32,525 bases of DNA from Betaproteobacteria bacterium (GCA_016868205.1 VGHR01000025.1:1-32525); one strand, 5' to 3'. Numbered from the stretch's first letter, positions 1-7,585 are shown. Notes: generated by a model not told the origin, from the sequence alone. Translations and numbers: made by a program.

Positions 1-2714
1 CAGATTGCGCGCACACCAGTGATCGGGGTTTTCGTAGCCGGTGATACCGAACTGTCTTTTGTGCGCCTCACCGCAAGTCACAGGATTGAGATCGCCCGGC
101 CGTTGATGGATAGCCTGTAGACACAACTGAGGCTTGTCAAAGGCTTCCACGTTGTAGGCATTCTTCGATAGGGCTTGCACATCGCCTTTGGCATTTTTGC
201 GCATCGGCGCGAATTTGCTTCCGAACGGACGACACTGCCAATCGTTGAGCCGGTCCCTGCCAAACTTGCACCAATGACCTCCGGTGTCATAACCCGTGCC
301 CCCCAAACCGCGCGGTGAGCTGAACCGCAGGTTAATGGCATCACTTGGCTCGGCGGATGATCAGCCAGTCCACGACAATCATCTTCGTTCGCCTTCCAAA
401 TCGGATGTCGTCCATCTTGTGAGTTCGCCTCGACATCGCCCATGTCGTTCAGGCGCACTGGCGTGTGCATCCCCCCTGTCGAGGGCCCGACGATCTCGGG
501 TACGCACTGCCACTGCCAGGCTTTTTTGTCGGCGCGGCTAACCGCCGGGCGCCTCGGCTGATTGCTGGGAGTATTCCTTAGGTAGGAATCGACACCTTGC
601 CTGTGCTCAATGAAAAAGCCGTAGCTCAGACTTTGAGTGCTATTCATGTAGCACGCACGATGCTCGTGAAAGTATGTGAACTGTGAGCACCATGTCTTCG
701 ATCGGCAGTCAAACAGGCACTCGTCTGCGGTGATATCGCGACGGGTTCGTTCTGGCCAAGAGGCGATCCGGGCAAGATTTTTTTCAACCATGAACTGGTT
801 GGTGTCTACGGGGTCGGCCATGAGAGGAACCGATTGAGGGCGCCCATGCGCGTCCACGGTGACCCTGTCGAATGTCGCAGGTACGCCGGCGGCAGACAGC
901 CCCAACAGGTCTTTTTCAGCCTTCCACAAGCGGTGGGCGTGTTCGCAATACAGACTGATGGGATGGGCCTTGCCCCAGAGCACCGACAGATTGATCATTG
1001 AAGGCGCGATGTTGGCGGTGACGAAATGATCCTGTTCGTAGTAACCCAGCATCTTGCCCAGCCGCGCCGCACTTCGTTCCACGAAGCCATCTCCGGGCTC
1101 ACCCCCCCTGGCGCGCATGATGTTGTCAAGAATCGATAGCGATAGGGGCGTGCCTCCACCCACCGAGGAGAAAGGTTGATTGCCGCCCCATGAGTAGTAC
1201 AGCACCGGATACTGCTGGTCGAGTCGCTTGATGGGATGCTGGGTGGACGCACGCCTGAGCAGCTCTTCCACGCCCTTCTTTCCCTGGTCTTTCAGCGCCT
1301 TGATCTCTGCCAAGGCCTCCGGTGACGGCGGACTGACAAAACCCAGAGGGCTGTCCCAGTCCCGGCCCTGGCCTTTGGTGAAATTGGCAAGGCCCCATGG
1401 ATGCATCCAGTTGAAGAGTTTCATGCCAGGCACGGAAAAGGACTTGAGCGGATTGATGCTGTCCACGGGGTATTTGTTGATGTCGTTGTAAGCCGCCCAG
1501 TTGACCAGCTTGCCAAAAAGATCGGCCCACTCTTTGAACTACCCATGCCCCGCGGGGCGGCCTGACACATCCCATGCATCGATTTCAAGCAGCAAGTCGC
1601 CGAGTTGCACGGCATGGTTGACGCCAGAAACTGAAGTCACTGAGGCGACCAACTGCGGCGCCACGCTGGCCACATAGCGCGAAGTGCTGGCTCCGTGCGA
1701 ATGTCCGATCAGATGCACCCTAGGCTTGCCCGTCTCCTTGATCACCTTCTGTACAAAGGCCAGGAGCTGATCGCCCCGCGTTTCCGTGCTCGCCACGGGG
1801 GCAACCTGTGCATTAAACACTGTTGCGCCACGACTGCCACTGCGCATGTGCGGCGCCACATCATGGAAATACTCCATCACAGGACCCCCGCCCAGGAAGC
1901 GAAACGTATCGAAGCCCAACCATCCATGCACCAGAATGATCGGATAGTGGGTGTTTCTGGCGTAGTCCGGACAGTAGTTGATCGGCACACCCGCATCACG
2001 GAAATACATCTGCTTGGCATACCCGTTGTCGCGCCGGCATGTGAGTCCATCATCCGTGTAGCCGCCAGGACATTGCTGCCAGCACCGGTCGAGGACGCCG
2101 GAATAGCCCTGGCGACAGCCTGGGTAGCAAAGGAGCCCGCTCTGCCAGGTGCCCGGCTTGCAGTGATTCAAGGGCTCGCCCCAACCACGGCCGTAGGAAT
2201 GTTTCCAGTGCATCCAGCCCCAATCGATGATGGGCCACTTGAATATCCACCAGCCATTCCAGCCGACAATCTTGGGCCAGCGGACGCAAAACAAACCGAA
2301 ATCGGTATCCGTGCCCGGCGGGCAATGTTGCCAGCACACTGGGCCGACCCCGTAGTACCCGTCGCGGCAACCCGGGTAGCACAGCAAGCCGTCTTGCCAG
2401 GTGCCCGGCTTACAACTCATGGCCTCACCTCCGCCTCGGTGGTAACTGTCCTTACCAAAAACATGCAGGTTGGTGCAAAACAGGCCGATGTCAGTAAAAC
2501 CCGGTCGACAGGTCTGCCAGCAACTGGCGCCAAAGCCGTGAAAACCGGGCTGGCACTTGCCGTAGCACAGCTTGAGCGCACCAAAGCCCCACTCCTCGCG
2601 GTCGTCTGAACACAAGCCTTTTTCAAGCGCGGGCTCGGCCGAAGCAATGCCAGAGTACAAGCAAGCCCCGAGCACTAACAGAACCCAGGCCAAACATTTC
2701 CGCAACAACGGCAT
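1..2714 (-). pseudogene. Broken secreted lipase-like gene with Cys-rich and C-terminal repeats (3' end off window)
   Basis: The reading frame opens at ATG 2714, 8 bases after an AGAGGGGG ribosome binding site. Residues 1-26 are a signal peptide (possible cut after ASA; an LGAC lipobox-like motif at 15-18 is an alternative). Three Cys-rich repeats follow at about 50-80, 111-143 and 195-226 (LCYPGC...CWQ.CP...GL.C). An alpha/beta-hydrolase part then begins with ILVHGW, and its nucleophile motif is GHSHG (Ser339). An amber TAG at 1541-1539 (codon 392) interrupts it. The same frame then continues with YYSWGG, GDGFV and QDHF, which fit the Asp and His region of Pseudomonas-type lipases, and with a PAN/apple-like stretch (CSQFTYF, ACYM). 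A second lesion is a 1-base loss in the C6 tract at 299-304: shifting frame there restores a repeated motif. The truncated product lacks the Asp and His region, so it is probably inactive. Sequencing error or stop readthrough are alternatives. Confidence 0.8.
13..512 (-). repeat. Two tandem protein repeats (about 81 and 76 residues) in the lipase-like gene
   Basis: Unit 1 (512 to 268) and unit 2 (240 to 13) both begin with WQC, contain GDV about 20 residues later, and end with the pattern CGxAH, then GxTGY, then HWC. Unit 1 is CGSAHRAVWG followed by GTGYDTGGHWC; unit 2 is CGEAHKRQFG followed by ITGYENPDHWC. The match in unit 1 only appears after correcting the frame at the C6 tract (299-304). 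I do not recognise the domain. The conserved Cys, His and Trp suggest an extracellular binding module, which is inference. The gene continues beyond the left edge, so further copies are possible. Confidence 0.7.
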
Positions 2715-2780
2715 TGAACACCCCCTCTGGTTTTCCACGTCTACGCCAGACGAAGGTGCATGGTGTTCCTAATCGGCCCG

Positions 2781-2815
2781 CCTCGAAAGTCCCGCCCTGC
2801 AACTTTCAGACGAGG
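2781..2815. promoter_or_regulatory. Inverted repeat between the lipase-like gene and the LuxR-type regulator
   Basis: CCTCG (2781-2785) pairs with CGAGG (2811-2815), and GAAAGT (2785-2790) pairs with ACTTTC (2802-2807). The site is 67 bases upstream of the lipase-like start, in the divergent promoter region. It could be an operator or a hairpin in a leader RNA. There is no T-run to make it a terminator. Confidence 0.4.
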
Positions 2816-2870
2816 GTCTGGCTTGGGAAAACCCTAGAACCCGCCCAAAAAGCCGCCGGAATTTACCTTT

Positions 2871-2905
2871 GCTTAAGTTTGCTCCATGCAGCGAGCTTAA
2901 GGTTG
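2871..2905 (+). promoter_or_regulatory. Direct repeat GCTTAAGkTTG upstream of the LuxR-type regulator
   Basis: GCTTAAGTTTG (2871-2881) and GCTTAAGGTTG (2895-2905) differ at one base and are spaced 24 bases start to start, a little over two helical turns. Each contains the palindrome CTTAAG. The spacing and position (59-93 bases before the regulator ATG) fit a regulator binding site. Whether the regulator itself binds here is inference. Confidence 0.4.
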
Positions 2906-2963
2906 TGATCCATTAACAAGATGTGTCCCCGCTCACTCCCGCGTCTATGTCAGGAGACTCTTG

Positions 2964-3731
2964 ATGGCTACAGCAATATCAACCCGGATCAGCCTATCCT
3001 CCGCCCGAAGCTCCGAGATATTTGGGCCCACGGAACTGGCAGACTGGTTGCGCTCGGACTTCAAGCGCTTGCTGCCATTTCGCTGCGCGGTGGCTCTGTT
3101 CGGCGTAATGCAGTCCGGAGGGGTAACACCCACCCATTTATTACCCATTGACTTTCCCATGGGACACCTGCAGGGCATACGCAACAAAGCAGGCGCATTG
3201 GAGTCACCATTAGTAAGCCGGTGGATGCTGGAGAGAAAGCCGTTTGTGTATGTGCCGCGAAGTCCACCTAGCCTGGAAGACCAGGAAAGGCCCTGGCTAC
3301 GCTCCTTTCGTGATCACGGCTTGGTCAACGCCGCCGTCGGCGGGCACTTCGACGCCGAGTCGAGTCACGCCTCTTATTTCAGCTTCCATGGCCTGCCAAC
3401 CCTGGCCTTGCCCAATGCCGCTGAGTTGCTGATGCAGTGGTCCTTGCCGCTGCATGAGTTCATGCGCGATGCGATACAACTAAAAAATGAGTGGTCACCC
3501 CTACCCTCCTGGGCCGCGCTAACGCGTCAAGAAATGACGATCGCACAAGCGGTCGGTCGAGGCGAGAGCAATCGAGACATCGCGTTTCGCCTGAATCTGC
3601 GCGAGCCCACCGTCAAAACCCATTTGAGTCGCATCTTCAAAAAGACGGGACTGCGCAACCGATGTCAATTGACCGTGGCCCTTAAAGAGTCGCCCCCGGA
3701 GGGATTGGCTGGCATCCGAATCATTGTCTAG
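2964..3731 (+). CDS. LuxR-type transcriptional regulator, EpsA-like
   Basis: A 255-residue protein whose last third is a LuxR/FixJ helix-turn-helix. It begins LTRQEMTIAQAVGRGESNRDIA and continues through LREPTVKTHLSRIFKK, with the usual TVKTH recognition helix start. The first two thirds resemble the sensor part of EpsA-type regulators linked to exopolysaccharide gene control in betaproteobacteria (ELADWLRSDFKRLLPF, later ERKPFVYV). No receiver-domain aspartate pocket or autoinducer-binding signature is evident. The ATG at 2964 is preferred over the TTG just before it because AGGAG lies 7 bases upstream. The gene is divergent from the lipase-like pseudogene and 16 bases before a membrane protein gene, so it may regulate either. 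The DNA-binding role is firm; the EpsA relationship is tentative. Confidence 0.8.
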   Translation: MATAISTRISLSSARSSEIFGPTELADWLRSDFKRLLPFRCAVALFGVMQSGGVTPTHLLPIDFPMGHLQGIRNKAGALESPLVSRWMLERKPFVYVPRSPPSLEDQERPWLRSFRDHGLVNAAVGGHFDAESSHASYFSFHGLPTLALPNAAELLMQWSLPLHEFMRDAIQLKNEWSPLPSWAALTRQEMTIAQAVGRGESNRDIAFRLNLREPTVKTHLSRIFKKTGLRNRCQLTVALKESPPEGLAGIRIIV

Positions 3732-3747
3732 AAAGGAAGCACCGACC

Positions 3748-4692
3748 ATGAACACCGCCTACACGGAAGAGGAAGGGATCAGGCCAGGCTCGGCAAACGA
3801 ACCTCCGTCTGGGCTCGGCAAGAAACTGGTTGAGGCGATGCCAGCCACAGCCGTCGTCTGCCTGGGCCTGGGCGGGACTATGGCCTTGCAGCGCTTGGGC
3901 TTAGGGGAAAGCCCTGCGATGTTCGCCCTTTTAGCGGCTGGCCTGGCCGCCGCAGCGGGTTTGGCACTGGAAGTCAGCTTTCGCCGGCACCGTCGACTGA
4001 CCGCTCAACTATCGGCGTTATTTTTAGTGCTGATGCTATCGGCCCTGTTTTGGTGGATAGAGAAAATGGTAATTACCTATCTGCCCCAAGCGCCGGAAGC
4101 CATAACGGCGGTGGCGCTGACCAATGCGGTTACCGGGGCTGTGCTGTGGCGCTACCGCTTACCTTTGGTCAGCGCTTTATTGGCGCTCGGGCTGAGTCTG
4201 CTGATTTACAACCTGCTGGTGATGGCACAAACCGGTGGGTCGGTTTTATGGTCATGGGTCTATGTGCACTCGCCGTTGCTACTCGGCGGCCTGCACTTGG
4301 CTCTGGCAACGACCCTGGACTGGCGAAGGCCCCAACTTCGCGGGCACGCGCTGTGGCTCCACCTCATTGGACTCGGTATGCTGCAGTGGAGCCTGCTCAA
4401 ACTCATACCGATACACAATTTGCCCCTATGGCTCCTGCCGCTGCCACAGCTGACCCTGATACCGCTCGCGTGGTGGCTGCGCCGCTCCGGCTTGGTCACG
4501 CTGTTGATTGTGCTGGCACTGGCGCAAGCCCTCTTAGTCTGGGGACCGGCCATCCGGCACCAACCGGTTGGCTGGGACATGCTCTTGACCGGTCTAGGCT
4601 TGAGCCTACTCCTAGGGTATGGACTCTGGTCGGCAGCGCAGCGCAGGGGAAACCTTGCGGGTGATACCAACAAGCTACCGCCCGCGAACTAA
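3748..4692 (+). CDS. Polytopic membrane protein of unknown function
   Basis: A 314-residue protein with a hydrophilic N-terminus of about 28 residues and then some nine or ten hydrophobic segments. Examples begin near residues 30, 55, 85, 120 and 145, followed by Leu/Trp-rich segments to the C-terminus. Short basic loops such as RRHRR follow several helices. The ATG at 3748 follows an AAAGGAAG ribosome binding site, 16 bases after the regulator's stop codon, so the two genes are probably one unit. No family signature, transporter motif or catalytic residue was recognised. It ends 6 bases before the stop codon of the convergent aroG, with no terminator visible in between. It is very likely a real integral inner membrane protein; its function cannot be stated. 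Confidence 0.75.
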   Translation: MNTAYTEEEGIRPGSANEPPSGLGKKLVEAMPATAVVCLGLGGTMALQRLGLGESPAMFALLAAGLAAAAGLALEVSFRRHRRLTAQLSALFLVLMLSALFWWIEKMVITYLPQAPEAITAVALTNAVTGAVLWRYRLPLVSALLALGLSLLIYNLLVMAQTGGSVLWSWVYVHSPLLLGGLHLALATTLDWRRPQLRGHALWLHLIGLGMLQWSLLKLIPIHNLPLWLLPLPQLTLIPLAWWLRRSGLVTLLIVLALAQALLVWGPAIRHQPVGWDMLLTGLGLSLLLGYGLWSAAQRRGNLAGDTNKLPPAN

Positions 4693-4698
4693 ACCGTC

Positions 4699-5826
4699 TC
4701 AACGCCCCTGGCGCCGCGCCTGCACCGCCTGCGACAAGACTTCCAGCAAGTCCAGCGACTGGTCCCAGCCCAGGCAGGCGTCGGTGATGCTCTGGCCGTA
4801 GGCCAGGGCTGAGGCGTCGTCCTTGCCCGGGGTGAACTTCTGGGCACCGGCCTGCAGGTGGCTTTCGACCATCACGCCAAAGACCTGCGTGGAGCCGCCA
4901 GCGATCTGGCCGGCGATGTCGCGGGCCACCTCCATCTGCTTGTCGTGCTGCTTGCTGCTGTTGGCATGACTGCAGTCCACCATCAGCGTGGCCGGCAAAT
5001 TGGCCTTGGCCAAATCCGCACAGGCGGCGCCCACGCTGGCGGCGTCGTAGTTGGGCGCCTTGCCACCGCGCAGGATGACATGGCAGTCTCGGTTGCCCTG
5101 GGTCTGCACGATGGCGACTTGGCCGTTCTTGTGGACCGAGAGGAAGTGGTGGCCGCGCGCAGCCGCCTGGATGGCGTCGGTGGCGATGCGGATGTTGCCG
5201 TCTGTTCCGTTCTTGAAGCCGATGGGCGCGGAAATGCCCGAGGCCAACTCGCGGTGCACCTGGCTTTCGGTGGTGCGCGCGCCGATGGCGCCCCAGGCGA
5301 TCAGATCGCCAATGTACTGCGGCGAGATCACATCCAGGAATTCGCTGCCCGCCGGCAGGCCCAGACGATTGATGTCAATCAGCAGCTGACGGGCGATGCG
5401 CAGGCCTTCGTCGATGCGGTAGCTCTCGTCGAGGTAAGGGTCATTGATCAGGCCCTTCCAACCCACCGTCGTGCGGGGCTTTTCGAAGTACACCCGCATG
5501 ACGATTTCCAGTGTGTCCTGGTATCGACGGCGCTGCTCGACCAGGCGACGCGCATACTCCAAGGCGGCGGCCGGGTCGTGAATAGAGCAGGGCCCAATGA
5601 CCACCAGCAAGCGCTTGTCGCGCCCGGCCATGATCTGGGCAATTGACTGCCGGGTGCGGGTGATCAGACCCTCCACCGGTGTGCCACTGATCGGGAAGAA
5701 GCGGATCAAATGTTCAGGTGGCGGTAACACTGTGATGTCCTTGATGCGTTCGTCATCGGTCTGACTGGTCTTGTCGATAGGACGCGCATACCAGGGCTCG
5801 CTGGCGTTTTGAGCGGGGTGGGTCAT
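4699..5826 (-). CDS. aroG: 3-deoxy-7-phosphoheptulonate (DAHP) synthase, class I
   Basis: Condenses phosphoenolpyruvate and erythrose 4-phosphate to DAHP, the first committed step of the shikimate pathway to Phe, Tyr and Trp. The 375-residue length and motifs fit the AroG/AroF/AroH type: IGPCSIHD, VMRVYFEKPRTTVGWKGLINDP, GARTTESQ.HRE, GFKNGTDG, ILRGG and MVDCSHANS. The conserved Cys, Lys, His, Glu and Asp of the metal and substrate site are present within these motifs. The start at 5826 has AAGGAG 6 bases upstream (5833-5838). Longer in-frame starts are rejected because they would run through the terminator in the leader. The gene is preceded by an aromatic-rich leader peptide and an intrinsic terminator, so expression is probably controlled by attenuation. 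Which amino acids feed back on the enzyme cannot be told from the sequence. Confidence 0.97.
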   Translation of the reverse strand: MTHPAQNASEPWYARPIDKTSQTDDERIKDITVLPPPEHLIRFFPISGTPVEGLITRTRQSIAQIMAGRDKRLLVVIGPCSIHDPAAALEYARRLVEQRRRYQDTLEIVMRVYFEKPRTTVGWKGLINDPYLDESYRIDEGLRIARQLLIDINRLGLPAGSEFLDVISPQYIGDLIAWGAIGARTTESQVHRELASGISAPIGFKNGTDGNIRIATDAIQAAARGHHFLSVHKNGQVAIVQTQGNRDCHVILRGGKAPNYDAASVGAACADLAKANLPATLMVDCSHANSSKQHDKQMEVARDIAGQIAGGSTQVFGVMVESHLQAGAQKFTPGKDDASALAYGQSITDACLGWDQSLDLLEVLSQAVQARRQGR

Positions 5827-5849
5827 GACGGACTCCTTGGAACGAATGC

Positions 5850-5882
5850 AAAAACAAAAAACCGCCGGGGTTGCCGGCGGTT
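5850..5882 (-). terminator. Intrinsic terminator in the aroG leader (attenuator)
   Basis: On the minus strand the arms AACCGCCGG (5882-5874) and CCGGCGGTT (5868-5860) form a 9-base-pair stem with a 5-base loop. The T-rich tract TTTTTGTTTTT follows at once, sharing its first bases with the stem. It lies 33 bases after the leader peptide stop codon and about 24 bases before the aroG ATG, so it would stop transcription before aroG unless prevented from folding. Confidence 0.92.
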
Positions 5883-5910
5883 GTTGGGAGGGTTTGCTGC
5901 GCTTGTCTGC

Positions 5911-5967
5911 TTGCTTACGCCACTGCCTCTCGACCGCCGATGGGGCCTGAGAACCAAAAGTAAGCAA
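5911..5967 (-). promoter_or_regulatory. Attenuator switch segments in the aroG leader RNA
   Basis: Two competing pairings are visible by hand. First, CGGCGGU (5939-5933, leader codons 17-19) is complementary to ACCGCCG in the 5' arm of the terminator (5882-5874), so it can act as an antiterminator. Second, UUGCUUAC (5967-5960, within aromatic codons 8-10) is complementary to GUAAGCAA (5918-5911, over the leader stop codon). That helix would form when no ribosome is present and would enclose the antiterminator segment. A ribosome stalled on the aromatic codons would break the second helix and leave CGGCGGU free. Segments are seen; the switching model is inference. Confidence 0.75.
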
Positions 5968-5989
5968 AGTAAAACGAGCGCTTAACCAT
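5915..5989 (-). CDS. Aromatic-rich leader peptide of aroG (24 residues)
   Basis: An ATG at 5989 opens a 25-codon frame ending in TAA (5917-5915). Residues 5-13 read SFYFAYFWF: four Phe, two Tyr and one Trp within eight residues, then a Gly-rich tail (SGPIGGREAVA). Such a run of end-product codons just before a terminator and a DAHP synthase gene is the hallmark of ribosome-mediated attenuation, as in the classical phe and trp leaders. Mixed Phe, Tyr and Trp codons would let shortage of any of the three relieve termination. There is no good Shine-Dalgarno sequence. TACAGT lies exactly 6 bases upstream, so the transcript may start at the AUG. The peptide itself probably has no function after synthesis. 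Confidence 0.88.
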   Translation of the reverse strand: MVKRSFYFAYFWFSGPIGGREAVA

Positions 5990-5995
5990 GCCCCG

Positions 5996-6001
5996 ACTGT
6001 A
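5996..6001 (-). promoter_or_regulatory. Putative -10 element TACAGT of the aroG leader transcript
   Basis: TACAGT lies 6 bases before the leader peptide ATG. TTGGGT, 18 bases further upstream (6025-6020), is a weak -35 candidate. Transcription would start at or next to the A of the ATG. The tldD stop codon lies about 50 bases upstream, so readthrough from tldD is also possible. Confidence 0.5.
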
Positions 6002-6052
6002 GCACACGGCGCGGGCAAGACCCAAACGGGCCAACGCAGCGGACTGCACCGC

Positions 6053-7573
6053 TCACGCCGTGCCGCCGACCGTCAGCCCATCGATGCGCAAGGTAGGCTG
6101 TCCTACACCCACCGGCACACTCTGGCCTTCCTTGCCACAGGTGCCAACGCCCGAATCAAGCCGCATATCGTTGCCGATCATGGACACCCGGGTGAGCGCG
6201 TCCGGTCCGTTGCCCACCAGAGTTGCGCCCTTGACCGGGTACTGGATCTTGCCGTTTTCCACCCAATAGGCTTGACTGGCTGAAAAAACGAACTTGCCCG
6301 AGGTGATGTCGACCTGCCCCCCCCCGAAGTTGGTGGCATACAAGCCCTTCTTGATTGAGGCGACGATCTCTTCGGGGGACTTATCGCCGCCAAGCATGTA
6401 TGTGTTGGTCATACGCGGCATGGGCAGATGGGCATAGCTCTCGCGCCGACCGTTGCCCGTGGGCCGTACCTTCATCAGCCGGGCGTTGAGCGAGTCTTGG
6501 ATATACGCATGCAAGATACCGTCCTCGATCAGCACATTGCGTTGGGTGGCGCAGCCCTCATCGTCGATGTTGAGCGAGCCGCGGCGTTCAGGCAGGGTCC
6601 CATCATCGAGCACAGTGACCCCCTTGGCCGCCACCCGCTGACCGATGCGTCCGGCAAAAGCGCTCGAGCCCTTGCGATTGAAGTCTCCTTCCAGACCATG
6701 CCCCACCGCCTCGTGCAAAAGCACGCCGGGCCAGCCTGGACCGAGCACCACGGTCATCTCGCCGGCCGGGGCCGGTCGCGCCTGCAAATTGCTCAAAGCG
6801 GCCTCAACGGCCTCATCCACATAGCTGGCCACGAGCGCTGCATCAAAATAAGCCAGTCCGAAGCGGCCGCCGCCTCCGGCCGAACCCATCTCGCGCCGCC
6901 CCTGTTGTTCGGCAATCACCGTCAGGCTCAGGCGGACCAAAGGCCGGACATCTGCGGCCAGCGTGCCATCGGCCCGCGCGACCATCACCACATCGTGCTC
7001 CATCGCCAGACCGGCCATCACCTGCACGATACGCGGATCGCGCGCCTTGGCCTGGCGCTCGACCTGTTCGAGCAGGGCCACCTTGGCCGCGCTGTCCAGC
7101 GTGGTGATCGGGTCGAGCCCGGGATAGAGCGATCGGCTCGGAGCGATTTTGACCTTCGGGGCCACCGTTCGCACCCGCGCACTGCCACCGCCGGAGGCAA
7201 TGCTGCGCACCGTACGCGCCGCATCGAACAGACTGGCCTCGGAGATGTCATCGGAGTAGGCGAAGGCGGTTTTTTCTCCGCTGACCGCCCGCACACCAAA
7301 GCCCTGATCGATACTGAATGAGCCCGTCTTGACGATACCGTCCTCCAAACTCCAGCCTTCGCTGCGGGTGTACTGGAAATACAGATCGGCATCGTCTGCG
7401 CCCCGCGTGCGGATTTCGGACAAGGCCCGTGCCAGCTTGGTATCGCTCAAGCCAAAGGGCTCCAGCAGCAACTGTCGCGCCCACTTCAGCCGCTCCTGCG
7501 TGCCAGTCACAGAGGGCGCTTGTTGAGCGGGCCGACGGCGCTCGACCGCCGCAGAAGAGATTGGAGTCGTCAT
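6053..7573 (-). CDS. tldD: TldD metalloprotease subunit
   Basis: TldD pairs with PmbA/TldE to form a zinc protease that degrades unfolded peptides and processes some modified peptides; PmbA is not in this window. The 506-residue protein carries the metal site HEAVGH (residues 287-292) followed by GLEGDFNRKGSSAFAG. It ends with the conserved SKGKFVF-like, NGKIQYPV and GVGTCGKEGQSVPVGVGQP motifs. It is about 25 residues longer than E. coli TldD at the N-terminus, where the sequence is low in conservation (PAQQAPSVTG), so a later start is possible. The ATG at 7573 has no Shine-Dalgarno sequence; TACAAT lies 6 bases upstream. It follows rodA by 84 bases on the same strand and precedes the aroG leader. 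Confidence 0.95.
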   Translation of the reverse strand: MTTPISSAAVERRRPAQQAPSVTGTQERLKWARQLLLEPFGLSDTKLARALSEIRTRGADDADLYFQYTRSEGWSLEDGIVKTGSFSIDQGFGVRAVSGEKTAFAYSDDISEASLFDAARTVRSIASGGGSARVRTVAPKVKIAPSRSLYPGLDPITTLDSAAKVALLEQVERQAKARDPRIVQVMAGLAMEHDVVMVARADGTLAADVRPLVRLSLTVIAEQQGRREMGSAGGGGRFGLAYFDAALVASYVDEAVEAALSNLQARPAPAGEMTVVLGPGWPGVLLHEAVGHGLEGDFNRKGSSAFAGRIGQRVAAKGVTVLDDGTLPERRGSLNIDDEGCATQRNVLIEDGILHAYIQDSLNARLMKVRPTGNGRRESYAHLPMPRMTNTYMLGGDKSPEEIVASIKKGLYATNFGGGQVDITSGKFVFSASQAYWVENGKIQYPVKGATLVGNGPDALTRVSMIGNDMRLDSGVGTCGKEGQSVPVGVGQPTLRIDGLTVGGTA

Positions 7574-7579
7574 ACAGGC

Positions 7580-7585
7580 ATTGTA
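7580..7585 (-). promoter_or_regulatory. Putative -10 element TACAAT of tldD
   Basis: TACAAT matches the sigma-70 -10 consensus at five of six bases and lies exactly 6 bases before the tldD ATG. No good -35 is visible at 16-18 bases. This geometry predicts a leaderless tldD mRNA. Confidence 0.5.

Noticed and set aside
78..1466. The minus-strand frame after the amber codon treated as a separate gene
   Set aside because: It is in the same frame as the lipase-like gene, begins inside the hydrolase domain at a GTG without a ribosome site, and its last stretch (after 299) is out of frame with the repeats.
4693..4698. A terminator between the membrane protein gene and aroG
   Set aside because: The convergent stop codons are 6 bases apart, and no hairpin with a T-run is present.
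5827..6018. An N-terminal extension of aroG from a start at 6018
   Set aside because: It would translate through the terminator and overlap the leader peptide in another frame. The ATG at 5826 has a strong AAGGAG and gives the normal length.
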